A DNA stretch of 64,000 nt from Phycisphaerae bacterium (GCA_016927755.1 JAFGLZ010000127.1:1-64000); one strand, 5' to 3'; numbered from the stretch's first letter, positions 32,668-44,094 are shown. Numbers and translations: made by a program. The notes: generated from the sequence alone by a model not told the origin.

Positions 32668-34551
32668 ATGTCCGATTCGATGCCGATTCGAACGGTTGCC
32701 GATTGGTCGGCTGCTCAGGACCGCGCGAAGGTGGCGTTCGCCCGCATTCCGCGGCGGGTACTCGTGTGTTCGACGGGTTGCCGGGCGGTTGAGGCGGGGG
32801 AGGTGGCCGACGCGCTCTGGTACGAGGTGGCCCAGGCCGGACTGGATCAAGAGGTGAAGGTGGTGTCGACGGGGTGCCACGGGCTGTGCGCGATGGCGCC
32901 GGTGGTTCTCATCGAGCCGGAGGAGATCTTGTACGGCAAGGTGGGGGTCGACGACGTGAAGGAGATCGTCGAGCAGACGTTGAAGCAGGAGCGGATCATC
33001 GACCGGCTGTGCTATCAGGGGAACCACGAGTTGGCGCGTCTGCCGGCGATACCGTTCTACAAGCATCAGCGGAAGCACGTGCTTCGGCGATGCGGTCGGA
33101 TCGACCCGCGGTCGATCGACGAGGCGATTGCTCGGGGCGGGTACGCGTATGCGGTCAAGGCGCTGACGTCGATGACGGCGGAGGGGATTCTCGATTTCGT
33201 GACTCGATCGGGGCTGCGGGGTCGAGGGGGCGCTGGCTTTCCGACGGGGGCGAAATGGCGGGTGTGCCGCGAGGCGCCGGGTGACGAGAAGTACCTGATC
33301 TGCAACGCGGACGAGGGGGACCCGGGGGCGTTCATGGATCGCGCGCTGCTGGAGGGCGATCCGCACGGGGTGATCGAGGGGATGATCATCGCGGCAAAGG
33401 CGATCGGCGCGACGCGGGGGATCGTGTACGTCCGGGCGGAGTATCCGATCGCGGTCGAGCACGTGGGCTGGGCGGTGGAGGACGCTCGCAAGTACGGGCT
33501 TCTGGGGTCGGACATCCTGGGGACGGGGTTGGATTTCGACATCGAGATTCGTCAGGGGGCGGGGGCGTTCGTGTGCGGGGAGGAGACGGCGCTGATCGCT
33601 TCTTTGGAGGGCTTCCGCGGGATGCCGCGGCCTCGTCCCCCCTTCCCGGCCGTGAGCGGGTATCACGGGAAGCCGACGAACATCAACAACGTGGAGACGT
33701 TCGCGAACGTTCCGCTGGTCATCGGGATGGGTCCGGCGCTCTACGGCGATTTGGGGACGGAGCGATCGAAGGGGACGAAGATCTTCGCGTTGGCCGGTGA
33801 CGTTCGGAACACCGGGCTGGTCGAGGTGCCGATGGGGGCGACGCTGCGGGAGATCGTTTACAAGGTGGGCGGGGGGATTCGAGGGAATCGCGAGTTCAAG
33901 GCGGCGCAGACCGGGGGTCCGAGCGGGGGATGCGTTCCGGCGGCGCACCTGGATACGCCGATCGATTACGACAGCTTGCGGGAACTCGGGGCGATCATGG
34001 GCTCGGGCGGGCTGATCGTGATGGACGACGAGACGTGCATGGTGGACATGGCGCGGTACTTCCTGACGTTCGTTCAGAAGGAGTGCTGCGGGGGCTGTCC
34101 GCCGTGCCGGGTGGGGACGAAGAAGATGCTGGAGATCCTCGAGCGGATCTGCGTGGGGCAGGGCCGGGAGGGGGACGCGGAGGAGCTGGAACGGATCGCC
34201 AAGGCGGTGCAGCGAGCGTCGTTGTGCGGGTTGGGTCAGACGGCGCCGAACCCGGTGCTTTCGAGTCTGAGGCACTTCCGGGAGGAGTATGAGGCGCACA
34301 TCCGCGACAAGCGGTGCCCGGCGAACGTGTGTGAGGCGCTGATCAACTACCAGATCGACGTGGACGTTTGTGACGGGTGCGGCGCGTGCGTGAAGGCGTG
34401 CCCGTCGGGGGCGATCGAGGGTAAGAAGAAGCAGCCCCACAGGATCTTCGCCGAGCGGTGCACGCGATGCGGGGCGTGTCTGGCGGTGTGCCCGACGAAG
34501 GCCGTGTTCAAGGAGTCGCCGGGGCTGGCGGCGCATGAGCTGGCGGTTTGA
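32668..34551 (+). CDS. nuoF: NuoF/HndC-like NADH-binding flavoprotein with ferredoxin tail
   Basis: A 627-residue NADH dehydrogenase subunit. The N-terminal [2Fe-2S] thioredoxin-like domain has VCSTGC and VSTGCHGLC. The FMN site is RGRGGAGFPTGAKW and the NADH site is CNADEGDPGAFMD; GEETALIASLEG follows. The N3 cluster is CCGGCPPCRVG. The C-terminus carries two [4Fe-4S] clusters, CDGCGACVKACP and CTRCGACLAVCP, as in bifurcating hydrogenase beta subunits (HndC, HydB). It pairs with nuoE. The catalytic partner is not in the window, so the electron acceptor is unknown. Confidence 0.9.
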   Translation: MSDSMPIRTVADWSAAQDRAKVAFARIPRRVLVCSTGCRAVEAGEVADALWYEVAQAGLDQEVKVVSTGCHGLCAMAPVVLIEPEEILYGKVGVDDVKEIVEQTLKQERIIDRLCYQGNHELARLPAIPFYKHQRKHVLRRCGRIDPRSIDEAIARGGYAYAVKALTSMTAEGILDFVTRSGLRGRGGAGFPTGAKWRVCREAPGDEKYLICNADEGDPGAFMDRALLEGDPHGVIEGMIIAAKAIGATRGIVYVRAEYPIAVEHVGWAVEDARKYGLLGSDILGTGLDFDIEIRQGAGAFVCGEETALIASLEGFRGMPRPRPPFPAVSGYHGKPTNINNVETFANVPLVIGMGPALYGDLGTERSKGTKIFALAGDVRNTGLVEVPMGATLREIVYKVGGGIRGNREFKAAQTGGPSGGCVPAAHLDTPIDYDSLRELGAIMGSGGLIVMDDETCMVDMARYFLTFVQKECCGGCPPCRVGTKKMLEILERICVGQGREGDAEELERIAKAVQRASLCGLGQTAPNPVLSSLRHFREEYEAHIRDKRCPANVCEALINYQIDVDVCDGCGACVKACPSGAIEGKKKQPHRIFAERCTRCGACLAVCPTKAVFKESPGLAAHELAV

Positions 34552-34610
34552 GGGGCGTTTGCCCGGCGGCGCGGGGAAAGGTGATCGGGCGTCTCGGACG
34601 AGGGCTGAGC

Positions 34611-34811
34611 GGCCCGCGACAATGAGTGGGCAGCGTGCTGCTCGATAGCCTTCGATACATGGCTCCTAGCTTCAGCCGCCGGGAGGTACGATCCCGGGCT
34701 CGGATTCGAGTTCCCCACCGCTGAAGCGATGGGCCACCCACAACTCGTCCAACGGGAAACAGTGCTCCCCGTGCCACCCTCAACGAGACTGTCTAGCCGA
34801 AAACGGCGCTA
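34611..34811. repeat. Dispersed repeat family A, copy 2, with a repeat-B-like end
   Basis: 34611-34745 matches 23280-23420 (GGCCCGC-ACAATGA, CAGCGTGCT-CTCGA, GCGATGGGCCACCC). The following GAGACTGTCTAGCCGAAAA resembles the end of the family B copy near 40110-40135. Confidence 0.6.
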
Positions 34812-35522
34812 GCGGGCCCGCCTGCGCAGTACTGTCATGAGCGGCAGGGCTAGGAGCACGAGGCTCGCGGGCTCGGGGACCGACAGCGTGAGCTCGAGGC
34901 GGCCCCAGACGGTGTAGTCCATTTCGGGGACGCTGTCGCCGACGTAGATCCAACCGGTACTGGCCATGGAGAGGTCGATTCTCGGCTCGTCGCCGATCAT
35001 GGCGACGTTGCCGTAGAGGGGGATGTATTCGTAGTCGGGATAGGGGCTGACGGAGACGTCGTATTCGATGAAGTCGGCGAGGGTGGCGGTGATCTTGGTG
35101 TTCGGGTCGTAGCTGGACTTCTGGTAGTAGTAGAAGTCGCCGAGGGAGTTGACCGTGGTGACGGGGTCGGGCCAGTAGATGATGCCCAATTCCTCGACCA
35201 GCAACTCGACGTGGAGGCCCTCGATATACGTGTCAGTGTAGAGGGGGGCGGTGGTGTTGGCGGTCATTCCGTCGAGCTGGATTTGCGTTGCGGCGTCGCC
35301 GGTGGTGAAGACGGTGCCGGTGAGATTGCCGGCCATTCCGGTGGAGCCGATGATGCTCAGGATCGGGGTGCCGTAGGGGCCGTTGCCTTCGTAGATTCTG
35401 AGGGTGTAGCTGAGCGTGGCGTTTTGCTCGTCGAAGTCGTAGTCGAATCCGATGGGGTCGGCCAGGGCTACGGAACTCGTGAGCAGGAACAGAGAGACGG
35501 TCAGATGTAATGGACTGAGCAT
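34809..35522 (-). CDS. PEP-CTERM sorting domain protein
   Basis: A 237-residue secreted protein. The signal peptide is LHLTVSLFLLTSSVALADP. The middle part is rich in Thr, Tyr and Asp with no recognised fold. The C-terminus is a textbook PEP-CTERM tail: VPEPASLVLLALPLMTVLRRRAR, that is the PEP motif, a membrane helix and an Arg cluster recognised by exosortase. The start at 35522 follows GGAAGGGGA. It is likely an extracellular or envelope-anchored protein. No exosortase gene is in the window. Confidence 0.85.
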   Translation of the reverse strand: MLSPLHLTVSLFLLTSSVALADPIGFDYDFDEQNATLSYTLRIYEGNGPYGTPILSIIGSTGMAGNLTGTVFTTGDAATQIQLDGMTANTTAPLYTDTYIEGLHVELLVEELGIIYWPDPVTTVNSLGDFYYYQKSSYDPNTKITATLADFIEYDVSVSPYPDYEYIPLYGNVAMIGDEPRIDLSMASTGWIYVGDSVPEMDYTVWGRLELTLSVPEPASLVLLALPLMTVLRRRAR

Positions 35523-35650
35523 TGCTGATCCCCTTCCAGGGCGTGCGGTTCGGAGGCCGAGACACCGCGTGTCGGTACGTCGAACCGCAGTCTTCCCTTG
35601 GGGGTACATCATGCCAGGTAGTGGGCGGCGGGTCAATGGTTGGGGTTGGT

Positions 35651-37600
<1,950 letters not shown>

Positions 37601-38137
37601 GGCGTGTCTCCCAGCCTGTGCGGCGCGCATGTTATCAGACTGAAAAGGCTGCTGACACCTTCTGCGACACCAATTCCGTGCTGAGATCTCGCATGCATCG
37701 GATCATACCGTGATCGGTGTCCGGGCCTGTTCGGCTTCATTGCCTTTGGGCCCAAGGGCATTTCGCGTTACGGATCATGACGGATGCTTGGTCATGATCT
37801 TTCGGGTCAGGCTTTCCGGCCAAGTAGAGAAAGTGCCCTATCCTAGGGGTCGATTACACCTACGGTTTGTCAGCGAGCGGCCTACGATCGGGACGAGTCC
37901 GTCACGACGGAGTCGGTGTCGGCGGAATCTCGTCTCCGGCGACGTTGATTTGGGGCCGAGCAGCAAGTCAGTAGAGGATGCGGGAAGTGCCGGTCGGCGG
38001 GCCGAGGTCCTTAACCGCCAGGTGTAAGGGTATCCATGTCGAAGCATCCCCCAGGTGTGATCGGTATGGCGAGCAGGTAGCCGGAGGATCCCCTGGGCGA
38101 TTCGGGGCAGCGGGCACAGGACTCTCAGGAGAGTGTG
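37601..38137. other. Intergenic gap without a convincing gene
   Basis: About 540 bases. Short frames here have no motif or ribosome site. The last 110 bases before the chemoreceptor can fold (CCCAGG near 38052 with CCTGGG near 38093) and may form a structured leader; no known riboswitch matched. Confidence 0.4.
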
Positions 38138-39787
38138 ATGACGATCAAGAGCAAGATTGCGGTGACGATTGCGATACCGGTGGCGGCGACGGTCATCATC
38201 GTGGGTTTGGGCTGGCGAGGCCTGGGCGACGTATCCGGCTCGACGCACGACCTCGTGCAGAGTCAGTTCCTCCCGCTGGTCAATGAGGACGTGAACCAGA
38301 ATACGACCATGACGCATGCCATCGAGCTGATTCTGGAGGCCGACCGGGACGGTCATCAGGCCGTCATCGCGGAGAAGGCCGCGATCGCCAGCTCAAACGC
38401 CTCCGAGCTCGAGATCGCCAAGAAGACCAGCGAGGAGAACATCGGACAGGCGGACACGCGGGTGGGGCGAGCATGCGGACTCGTCAAAGACGACGGTCTC
38501 CAGGGCCTGTACGCCGAGTTCAAGCCGAAGTTCGCGGCCTGGACGGCCGAGACGCGGAAGGTCTTCGAGTACCACAAGACACCCGACAAGGCCCAACTGG
38601 CGCAAAAGAGCAGCTACGGAGGAGCGGCCGAGAAGACCTTCGCCGAGATGCGAGACGTGATGGATCGCATGGAAGGCTATCTGCAGAAGAAGGTGGAGCA
38701 GAACCTTGCGGCGATGAAGGAGAAGCAAGGCCAGGCCGAGCAAATCGCCGATAGCGTGATCTCGCGAGCGGGGTGGACTTCCCAGGCGTTCGGGCTGGTC
38801 GGCGGGGTGTCGGCGCTGATCACGATCATCCTGGGGTTCCTCGTTCGACGGCAGATCGTCACAGCGCTGCAGGGGATGGTTCAGGGTCTGCGGTCGACGG
38901 CGCAGGAAGTGGTCAATTCCTCCAACCAGGTTGCGTCGACAAGCCAGTCGCTGGCCGACGGCGCTTCGGAGCAGGCGGGCAATCTGGAAGAGACGTCCAG
39001 CGCGCTGGAGGAGATGGCGGCGATGGCGAGGCAGAACGCGGACCACGCCAAGCAGGCCGATCAGCTCATGAGCGAGGCCAACGAGATCGTGGCGGAAGCC
39101 GACGGCTCGATGAAGGAGACGAATCAGTCGATGCAGGAGATCTCGGAGGCGAGCGAGCAGATCAGCAAGATCATCAAGGTAATCGAGGAGATCGCGTTCC
39201 AGACGAACTTGCTGGCGTTGAACGCGGCGGTCGAGGCTGCCCGCGCGGGGGAGCACGGCAAGGGGTTCGCGGTGGTGGCCGACGAGGTTCGGAACCTGGC
39301 CCAGCGAGCGGCGGGTGCGGCCCGAGAGACGGGCACGCTGATCGAGAGGACGGTTTCCCGGGTTTCTCGCGGCGTCGACCTGAACAAGACGATGGGCGAA
39401 GGGTTCGAGAAGATCGGCGGGTCGGTCGGGAAGGTCGGGGAGCTTATCGCGCAGATCGCGAAGGCGTCGAGCGAGCAGGCACAGGGCGTCGAGCAGGTGA
39501 ACACCGCGATCAGCCGCATGGACAAGGTAACGCAGTCGAACGCCGCCGGGGCGGAGGAGGCGGCGGGCGCGTCGGAGCAGATGTCGAGCCTGGCGCGGGA
39601 CGTCACGGGGCTGGTGAATCAGTTGATCGCCCTGGTCGGCGGGAGCCAAGTCCGCGAGCAGGCATCGCGGCATCCGGCGAGCCGGCCGGCGGCCAAGAAG
39701 CCGAAGGCGTCTGTCCCGGCAACCACGACGATCGCATACGACGGCTCGGACGATAACGCCGAAGACGACGACTTGTCCGAGTTCTAG
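38138..39787 (+). CDS. Methyl-accepting chemotaxis protein lacking a HAMP domain
   Basis: A 549-residue chemoreceptor. TM1 is at about 5-25, a periplasmic four-helix sensor region at about 30-205 and TM2 at about 213-233. The cytoplasmic part starts [23 protein letters not shown] directly after TM2, with no room for the usual 50-residue HAMP. The signalling hairpin tip is intact ([20 protein letters not shown] and the [10 protein letters not shown] stretch). No pentapeptide tether is seen at the acidic C-terminus. The start is ATG 38138 after AGGAGAG. No che genes are nearby. Confidence 0.88.
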   Translation: MTIKSKIAVTIAIPVAATVIIVGLGWRGLGDVSGSTHDLVQSQFLPLVNEDVNQNTTMTHAIELILEADRDGHQAVIAEKAAIASSNASELEIAKKTSEENIGQADTRVGRACGLVKDDGLQGLYAEFKPKFAAWTAETRKVFEYHKTPDKAQLAQKSSYGGAAEKTFAEMRDVMDRMEGYLQKKVEQNLAAMKEKQGQAEQIADSVISRAGWTSQAFGLVGGVSALITIILGFLVRRQIVTALQGMVQGLRSTAQEVVNSSNQVASTSQSLADGASEQAGNLEETSSALEEMAAMARQNADHAKQADQLMSEANEIVAEADGSMKETNQSMQEISEASEQISKIIKVIEEIAFQTNLLALNAAVEAARAGEHGKGFAVVADEVRNLAQRAAGAARETGTLIERTVSRVSRGVDLNKTMGEGFEKIGGSVGKVGELIAQIAKASSEQAQGVEQVNTAISRMDKVTQSNAAGAEEAAGASEQMSSLARDVTGLVNQLIALVGGSQVREQASRHPASRPAAKKPKASVPATTTIAYDGSDDNAEDDDLSEF

Positions 39788-39929
39788 ACGACTTGCGGAC
39801 TGATCGGCAGGGCCGGCGCTTCGTCGAGGAGGGGGCGGCCGATCAGACGGACGACGTGGCGCGATCACGCGACCCCGGTCGCCCGCCGTGATTGGCTCGC
39901 AGGATCTCCAGCCTACCTAGTGCCGCTTT

Positions 39930-40105
39930 CGGTGAGCGAGTTTCGCGCTGCATTCGGGGAGGAACGGCTCAGCGTCAGATAGGCCTTCTGACGCGGAACG
40001 AGACACGGGTCCTCGGAACGCCGCGTTGATTCAGAACGGTGCATCCCGCTAACCCGTTGCTTGTTCGGTGGGAATGATTTCCCCGTGCGGACCCATGCCA
40101 CCCGC
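39930..40105. repeat. Dispersed repeat family B, copy 2
   Basis: Matches 23463-23640 (ACGGGTCC, ATTCAGAACGGTGC, GACCCATGCCACCCGC). It fills the gap between the chemoreceptor and glnK; no gene is seen in 39788-40132. Confidence 0.6.
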
Positions 40106-40132
40106 GACGAGACTGTCTGACCGAAAAGGGCA

Positions 40133-40474
40133 CTAGCCAATCGCCAGGTTGCCGGTCTCGCCCGTTCGGATGCGCACGCATTCCTCGAGGGGAAGGACGA
40201 AGATCTTGCCGTCGCCCATCTGGCCGGTTCGTGCCCCGCCGGTGATGGCCTCGATGGCCTTTGGGACGAACTCGTCGTTGACGGCGATTTCGAGCTTGGT
40301 CTTTCGAAGCAGGCTGCCGGCCTCGATGTGGCTTCGATAGACCTCGGCGATGCCTCGCTGCCGACCGCGTCCGACGACGTTGGTGGCGGTCACGAGGTGA
40401 ATCTCCTGTTCGGTCAGACGCTCCAAGACTTCGTCCATACGGTCGGGTTGGATGACAGCGATGATGTATTTCAT
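40133..40474 (-). CDS. glnK: P-II nitrogen regulatory protein (T-loop without Tyr51)
   Basis: A 113-residue trimeric 2-oxoglutarate/ATP sensor that should gate the adjacent ammonium transporter. The P-II C-terminal signature GARTGQMGDGKIFVLPLEE is intact (B-loop). In the T-loop, GRQRGIAEVYRSHIEAGSLL places Glu where GlnB has uridylylated Tyr51, so classical GlnD control is excluded. It starts 12 bases after the amt stop, forming an amt-glnK operon. It is probably regulated with amt from the sigma-54 promoter at 41935-41949. Confidence 0.92.
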   Translation of the reverse strand: MKYIIAVIQPDRMDEVLERLTEQEIHLVTATNVVGRGRQRGIAEVYRSHIEAGSLLRKTKLEIAVNDEFVPKAIEAITGGARTGQMGDGKIFVLPLEECVRIRTGETGNLAIG

Positions 40475-40486
40475 GCCAGAGGCTCC

Positions 40487-41827
40487 CTAGTCGATGACGG
40501 TGTATGCGGCCTCGCGATGCTGCGTGAGGTCCAGCCCGATGCGCTCGTCGTGCTCTGAGACGCGAAGCTTTGACAACATGTTGACGAAGAGCAGCAACAC
40601 GTACGTCACGATGAAGGCGTAGACCATGGTGACGAGGACGGCCTTGAGCTGGATGACGAGCTGAGCGGGGTTGCCGTAGAGGAGTCCGTCAGCGCCGTCG
40701 GGGTTGACGGTCTTGGTCGCCCAGATACCCGTGGCCAGGGCTCCCCAGATCCCGCCGACGCCGTGCACGCCGAAGGCGTCCAGGGCGTCGTCATATCCGA
40801 ACTTCGTTTTGGCGAAGGTCACGGACAGCCAGCAGATGATGCCGGAGCCGGCCCCGATTCCGATCGCACCCATTGGCGTGACGAATCCGGCGGCGGGGGT
40901 GATGGCCACGAGTCCGGCAACGGCGCCGGTGATCATGCCGAGCCCGGTGGGTCGTCCATGCCTGACCCAGTCGAGGATCGACCAGGTGAGCCCCGCAGTG
41001 GCGGTCGCGACGTGGGTCGTGACGAACGCGCCCGCCGCCAGCCCATTGGCGCCCAGCGCGCTGCCGCCGTTGAAGCCGAACCATCCGAACCAGAGCAATC
41101 CGGCGCCCAGGACGGCAAACGGCAGGCTGTGAGGCGGCGAGATGCCGTTGGGGTGTCCTTGGCGTTTGCCGAGAAAGAGCGCCGCGGCGAGGGCGGCGAT
41201 GCCGGCATTAACGTGGACCACGGTGCCGCCGGCGAAGTCGAGGGCGCCCATCTCTCGGAGGAATCCGCCGGTGCCCCAGACCCAGTGACAGACGGGATCA
41301 TACACAAACGTCGCCCAGAGCACGGCGAGGATGCAGAACGGTCCGAAGCGCATTCGTTCGGCGAAGGCCCCGATGATGAGCGCGGGGGTGATGATGGCGA
41401 ACATGGCCTGGAAGATCATGAAGGCCTGATGGGGGATGGTGCTGGCGTAGTCGGGCGAGGGATCGAGCCCCACGCCGCTGAGGCCCGCCCACTGGAGGCC
41501 GCCGAGGATTCCGCCGCCCATGTCCGGCGCGAAGGAGAGGCTGTAGCCGATGAGCACCCACTGCACGGTGATGATGCAGATGGCCATCATGCACTGCATG
41601 AGGATCGAGAGGATGTTCTTGCGACGGACCAACCCGCCGTAGAAGAAGGCCAGCCCTGGCGTCATCAGGAGGACCAGCGCGGCGCTGGTGAGCACCCATG
41701 CCGTGTCTCCGGCATTGACCGTGAGTGGTGGACTCGCCTTGGCGACCAACTCGGACGCGAGGGTACACGGCGTCATCATCGCGACCCCCCCTGCCGCCAA
41801 GACCATGACCGGAACTCTCTTGATCAT
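40487..41827 (-). CDS. amt: Ammonium transporter Amt, copy 1
   Basis: A 446-residue membrane channel for ammonium. An N-terminal signal-like segment (VPVMVLAAGGVAMMTPCTLA) is followed by about 11 transmembrane helices. Pore motifs are FFYGGLVRRKN, DFAGGTVVHVNAG (first pore His), LLWFGWFGFNGGS and AFGVHGVGGIWG (second pore His). The start at 41827 follows GGAGAAAGGA; a longer frame to 41950 has no signal. First gene of an operon with glnK at 40133. Confidence 0.93.
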   Translation of the reverse strand: MIKRVPVMVLAAGGVAMMTPCTLASELVAKASPPLTVNAGDTAWVLTSAALVLLMTPGLAFFYGGLVRRKNILSILMQCMMAICIITVQWVLIGYSLSFAPDMGGGILGGLQWAGLSGVGLDPSPDYASTIPHQAFMIFQAMFAIITPALIIGAFAERMRFGPFCILAVLWATFVYDPVCHWVWGTGGFLREMGALDFAGGTVVHVNAGIAALAAALFLGKRQGHPNGISPPHSLPFAVLGAGLLWFGWFGFNGGSALGANGLAAGAFVTTHVATATAGLTWSILDWVRHGRPTGLGMITGAVAGLVAITPAAGFVTPMGAIGIGAGSGIICWLSVTFAKTKFGYDDALDAFGVHGVGGIWGALATGIWATKTVNPDGADGLLYGNPAQLVIQLKAVLVTMVYAFIVTYVLLLFVNMLSKLRVSEHDERIGLDLTQHREAAYTVID

Positions 41828-41934
41828 CTGGGGTCCTTTCTCCTGACCAGCGCCCGTCCGACGTTCGACGTACAGGGCCGGACATCGACTTGGGCCGGAT
41901 GCGGCTGGTGAGTAAGCCGCTTTGCCATGTCCAG

Positions 41935-41949
41935 GCGATTTGCGTGCCA
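41935..41949 (-). promoter_or_regulatory. Sigma-54 promoter of amt copy 1
   Basis: Minus strand TGGCACGCAAATCGC: GG-N10-GC spacing is exact and the -24 box is TGGCACG. The predicted start is about 95 bases before amt. The rest of 41828-42159 shows only this and the terminator below. Confidence 0.65.
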
Positions 41950-42105
41950 ATCGGCGAATGCGGGGATCAAGCAGAGATCTAAGCGATTAGTTTGAGGCTA
42001 GTTAGAGTGACTACGCGGGGGGCACCACTGGTAAGGGAATCCACGTAAGAGTCCTACTCAAGCGTATGATTGACGCAAGAATACGACACAGGAGTAGGCG
42101 AAGCT

Positions 42106-42143
42106 GGCCCGCCCCTCGTCTCGCGAGAGGCTCGGGGCGGGCC
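42106..42143 (-). terminator. Strong hairpin downstream of glnK copy 2
   Basis: Perfect 10-bp stem GGCCCGCCCC/GGGGCGGGCC with an 18-base loop, 17 bases past the glnK stop. There is no U-tract, so its role as terminator is likely but not certain. Confidence 0.5.
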
Positions 42144-42159
42144 GCGGCGCACCCGTGCC

Positions 42160-42501
42160 TTAGCCTATGGCTTCGCCTCCAGTATCCCCTGTTCGGATTC
42201 GGATGCAGTCGGCCAGGTCGACGATGAAGATCTTTCCATCGCCGATCTCTCCAGTGCGAGCGCCCTTGATGATGGCGTCGACCGTCGGCTTGACGAAGTC
42301 CTCGTTCACGGCGATCTCGATGCGGACCTTCTTGAGGAGGTTGACCTCGATGTCGACGCCGCGATAGGTCTCGTGGAAGCCTCCCTGTTGTCCGCAGCCC
42401 ATGGCGTTGGTGACCGACATCTTGAGGACTTCGGCCTTGTAGAGCTCCTGCTTGACGTCGTTGAGCCTCTCCGGCTGGATGTATGCGATGATGAGCTTCA
42501 T
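42160..42501 (-). CDS. glnK: P-II nitrogen regulatory protein, copy 2 (T-loop without Tyr51)
   Basis: A 113-residue P-II protein. The B-loop [20 protein letters not shown] is intact. The T-loop reads [20 protein letters not shown], with Ile at the Tyr51 position, so it cannot be uridylylated there. It lies 63 bases after amt copy 2, and AGGAG precedes the ATG at 42501. The T-loop differs strongly from the other P-II, which suggests each is dedicated to its own Amt. Confidence 0.92.
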   Translation of the reverse strand: MKLIIAYIQPERLNDVKQELYKAEVLKMSVTNAMGCGQQGGFHETYRGVDIEVNLLKKVRIEIAVNEDFVKPTVDAIIKGARTGEIGDGKIFIVDLADCIRIRTGDTGGEAIG

Positions 42502-42564
42502 TGAACCGACTCCTTGCGATCGTTGTGTCACTTCTCGTAAGACCGGGGTTCCGTCCATCGGCGG

Positions 42565-43971
42565 CTAGGTGTTGGTGAAGAACTGGAAGCCGGCGTAGGC
42601 CTCCATCCCATGCTCGCCGATGTCGAGCCCGCGGAGCTCTTCTTCCTTGGAGACCCTCAGCCCCACGGTGACCTTTAACACGTAGAAGAGGACCAAGCCA
42701 AGCCCGAAGGCCCAGACGAAGGCGGTGCCCATTCCGACGAGCTGGGCGCCGAGCTGGGCGAAACCTCCGCCGTAGAGCAATCCTCCGCAAGCATCGCCGG
42801 TGCCGAGGACTTTCTCGGCGTTGAACAACCCGCACGACAGCGTCCCCCAGGCCCCGCAGACGCCGTGGACGCTGACGGCACCGACAGGATCGTCGATCTT
42901 CAGGACCCTGTCGATGAACATGACGCTGAAGACGACGAGGGCCCCGGCGATCAATCCGATGATCATGGCGCCAAACGGCGTGACCGTGTAGCAGGGGGCG
43001 GTGATGGCGACCAGGCCAGCCAGGGCGCCGTTGAGACCCATCGAGGCGTCCGGCTTACCGAACTTGATCCAGGAGACGAAGACGGCCATGACGGCGCCGG
43101 CGGCGGCGGCGATGTTCGTGGTAACGGCCACCCTGCCGATTTCGCCGTCGCCGGTGGTGGTGCTGCCGGGGTTGAAGCCGAACCATCCGAACCAGAGGAT
43201 GAACACGCCCAGCGCCGCCAGCGTAATGTTGTGCCCCGGGATGGCGTTGGGACGCTTGCCGGGCCCGTACTTGCCCAGTCGGGGCCCGAGCACGATCGCA
43301 CCCGCGAGGGCAAGCCACCCCCCGATCGAGTGGACGACGGTCGAGCCGGCGAAGTCACAGAAGCCGGGTCCGACGTTCTCGAGCCATCCCTTGCCGCTGT
43401 CCATCAGGAGCGAGCCCCAGGCCCACTTGCCGAAGATCGGGTAGATGAAGAGACAGATGAAGAAGCTGTAGCAGAGGTAGCCGGAGAACTTGGTCCTCTC
43501 GGCCATGGCGCCGGAGACGATGGTCGCGGCGGTGGCGGCGAAGACGGTCTGGAAGATAAGGAAGGTATAGCCCCATGAGGAGCCGCCTTCCTTGACGATG
43601 TCGCTGATGGCGAAGTGCGTCGTACCGATCCAGCCGGTCTTGGTGGCGCCGAACATGAGCCCGAAGCCGACGAGGAAGAACACCAGCGACCCGATGGCGA
43701 AGTCCATCAAGTTCTTCATGATGATGTTGACGGCGTTCTTTGCTCGGGTGAATCCCGCCTCGACCATGGCGAATCCGGCCTGCATGAAGAAGACCAGGAA
43801 GGCCGCGACGCAGGTCCAGACGATGTTGATGTTGTTCTGGAGCGCCGTCTTTGCCGCCTCCACGGCGGCCTGAGCGGGTGAGGGGGCCGTGGTGGCGCCC
43901 TCCGCCAGCGCGCTTGCGCTGATGGCGCAGACAAGGAGTAATGATCCGATGCCAACCGATGCCTTGCTCAT
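42565..43971 (-). CDS. amt: Ammonium transporter Amt, copy 2
   Basis: A 468-residue Amt/MEP/Rh channel. A signal peptide (GIGSLLLVCAISASALA) and an Ala-rich linker precede the first core helix. Pore motifs are FCDFAGSTVVHSIGG (first His), LWFGWFGFNPGSTTTG and SVHGVCGAWG (second His). About 45% similar by eye to copy 1, so this is an old paralogue rather than a recent duplication. The start is ATG 43971 (GGAG ten bases upstream); GTG 43998 is possible. First gene of an operon with glnK at 42160. Confidence 0.93.
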   Translation of the reverse strand: MSKASVGIGSLLLVCAISASALAEGATTAPSPAQAAVEAAKTALQNNINIVWTCVAAFLVFFMQAGFAMVEAGFTRAKNAVNIIMKNLMDFAIGSLVFFLVGFGLMFGATKTGWIGTTHFAISDIVKEGGSSWGYTFLIFQTVFAATAATIVSGAMAERTKFSGYLCYSFFICLFIYPIFGKWAWGSLLMDSGKGWLENVGPGFCDFAGSTVVHSIGGWLALAGAIVLGPRLGKYGPGKRPNAIPGHNITLAALGVFILWFGWFGFNPGSTTTGDGEIGRVAVTTNIAAAAGAVMAVFVSWIKFGKPDASMGLNGALAGLVAITAPCYTVTPFGAMIIGLIAGALVVFSVMFIDRVLKIDDPVGAVSVHGVCGAWGTLSCGLFNAEKVLGTGDACGGLLYGGGFAQLGAQLVGMGTAFVWAFGLGLVLFYVLKVTVGLRVSKEEELRGLDIGEHGMEAYAGFQFFTNT

Positions 43972-44057
43972 TGACCCACATCTCCGTTTGGATTCCACGT
44001 CGGATCCCGACTGGACGGGACCGAGCGCACGACGTCGTGCGTATGGTTGAGTCGTAG

Positions 44058-44073
44058 GGCATACCGTGTGCCA
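44058..44073 (-). promoter_or_regulatory. Sigma-54 promoter of amt copy 2
   Basis: Minus strand TGGCACACGGTATGCC: exact GG-N10-GC spacing, -24 TGGCAC, -12 ATGCC. The predicted start is about 75 bases before the amt start. Confidence 0.65.
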
Positions 44074-44094
44074 AAGTGTGCCTGGCTGAGCCTC

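Noticed and set aside
31927-34536. An 869-codon minus-strand frame opposite the NuoE-NuoF genes
   Set aside because: The product is Arg/Pro/His/Leu-rich without domains. The + strand encodes intact iron-sulfur and flavin motifs in two separate genes.
38018-38110. Possible cyclic-di-GMP (GEMM) riboswitch before the chemoreceptor
   Set aside because: Context fits and AGGTAGCCGG resembles one arm, but the conserved GCAAAGCC segment and the tetraloop/receptor pattern are missing.
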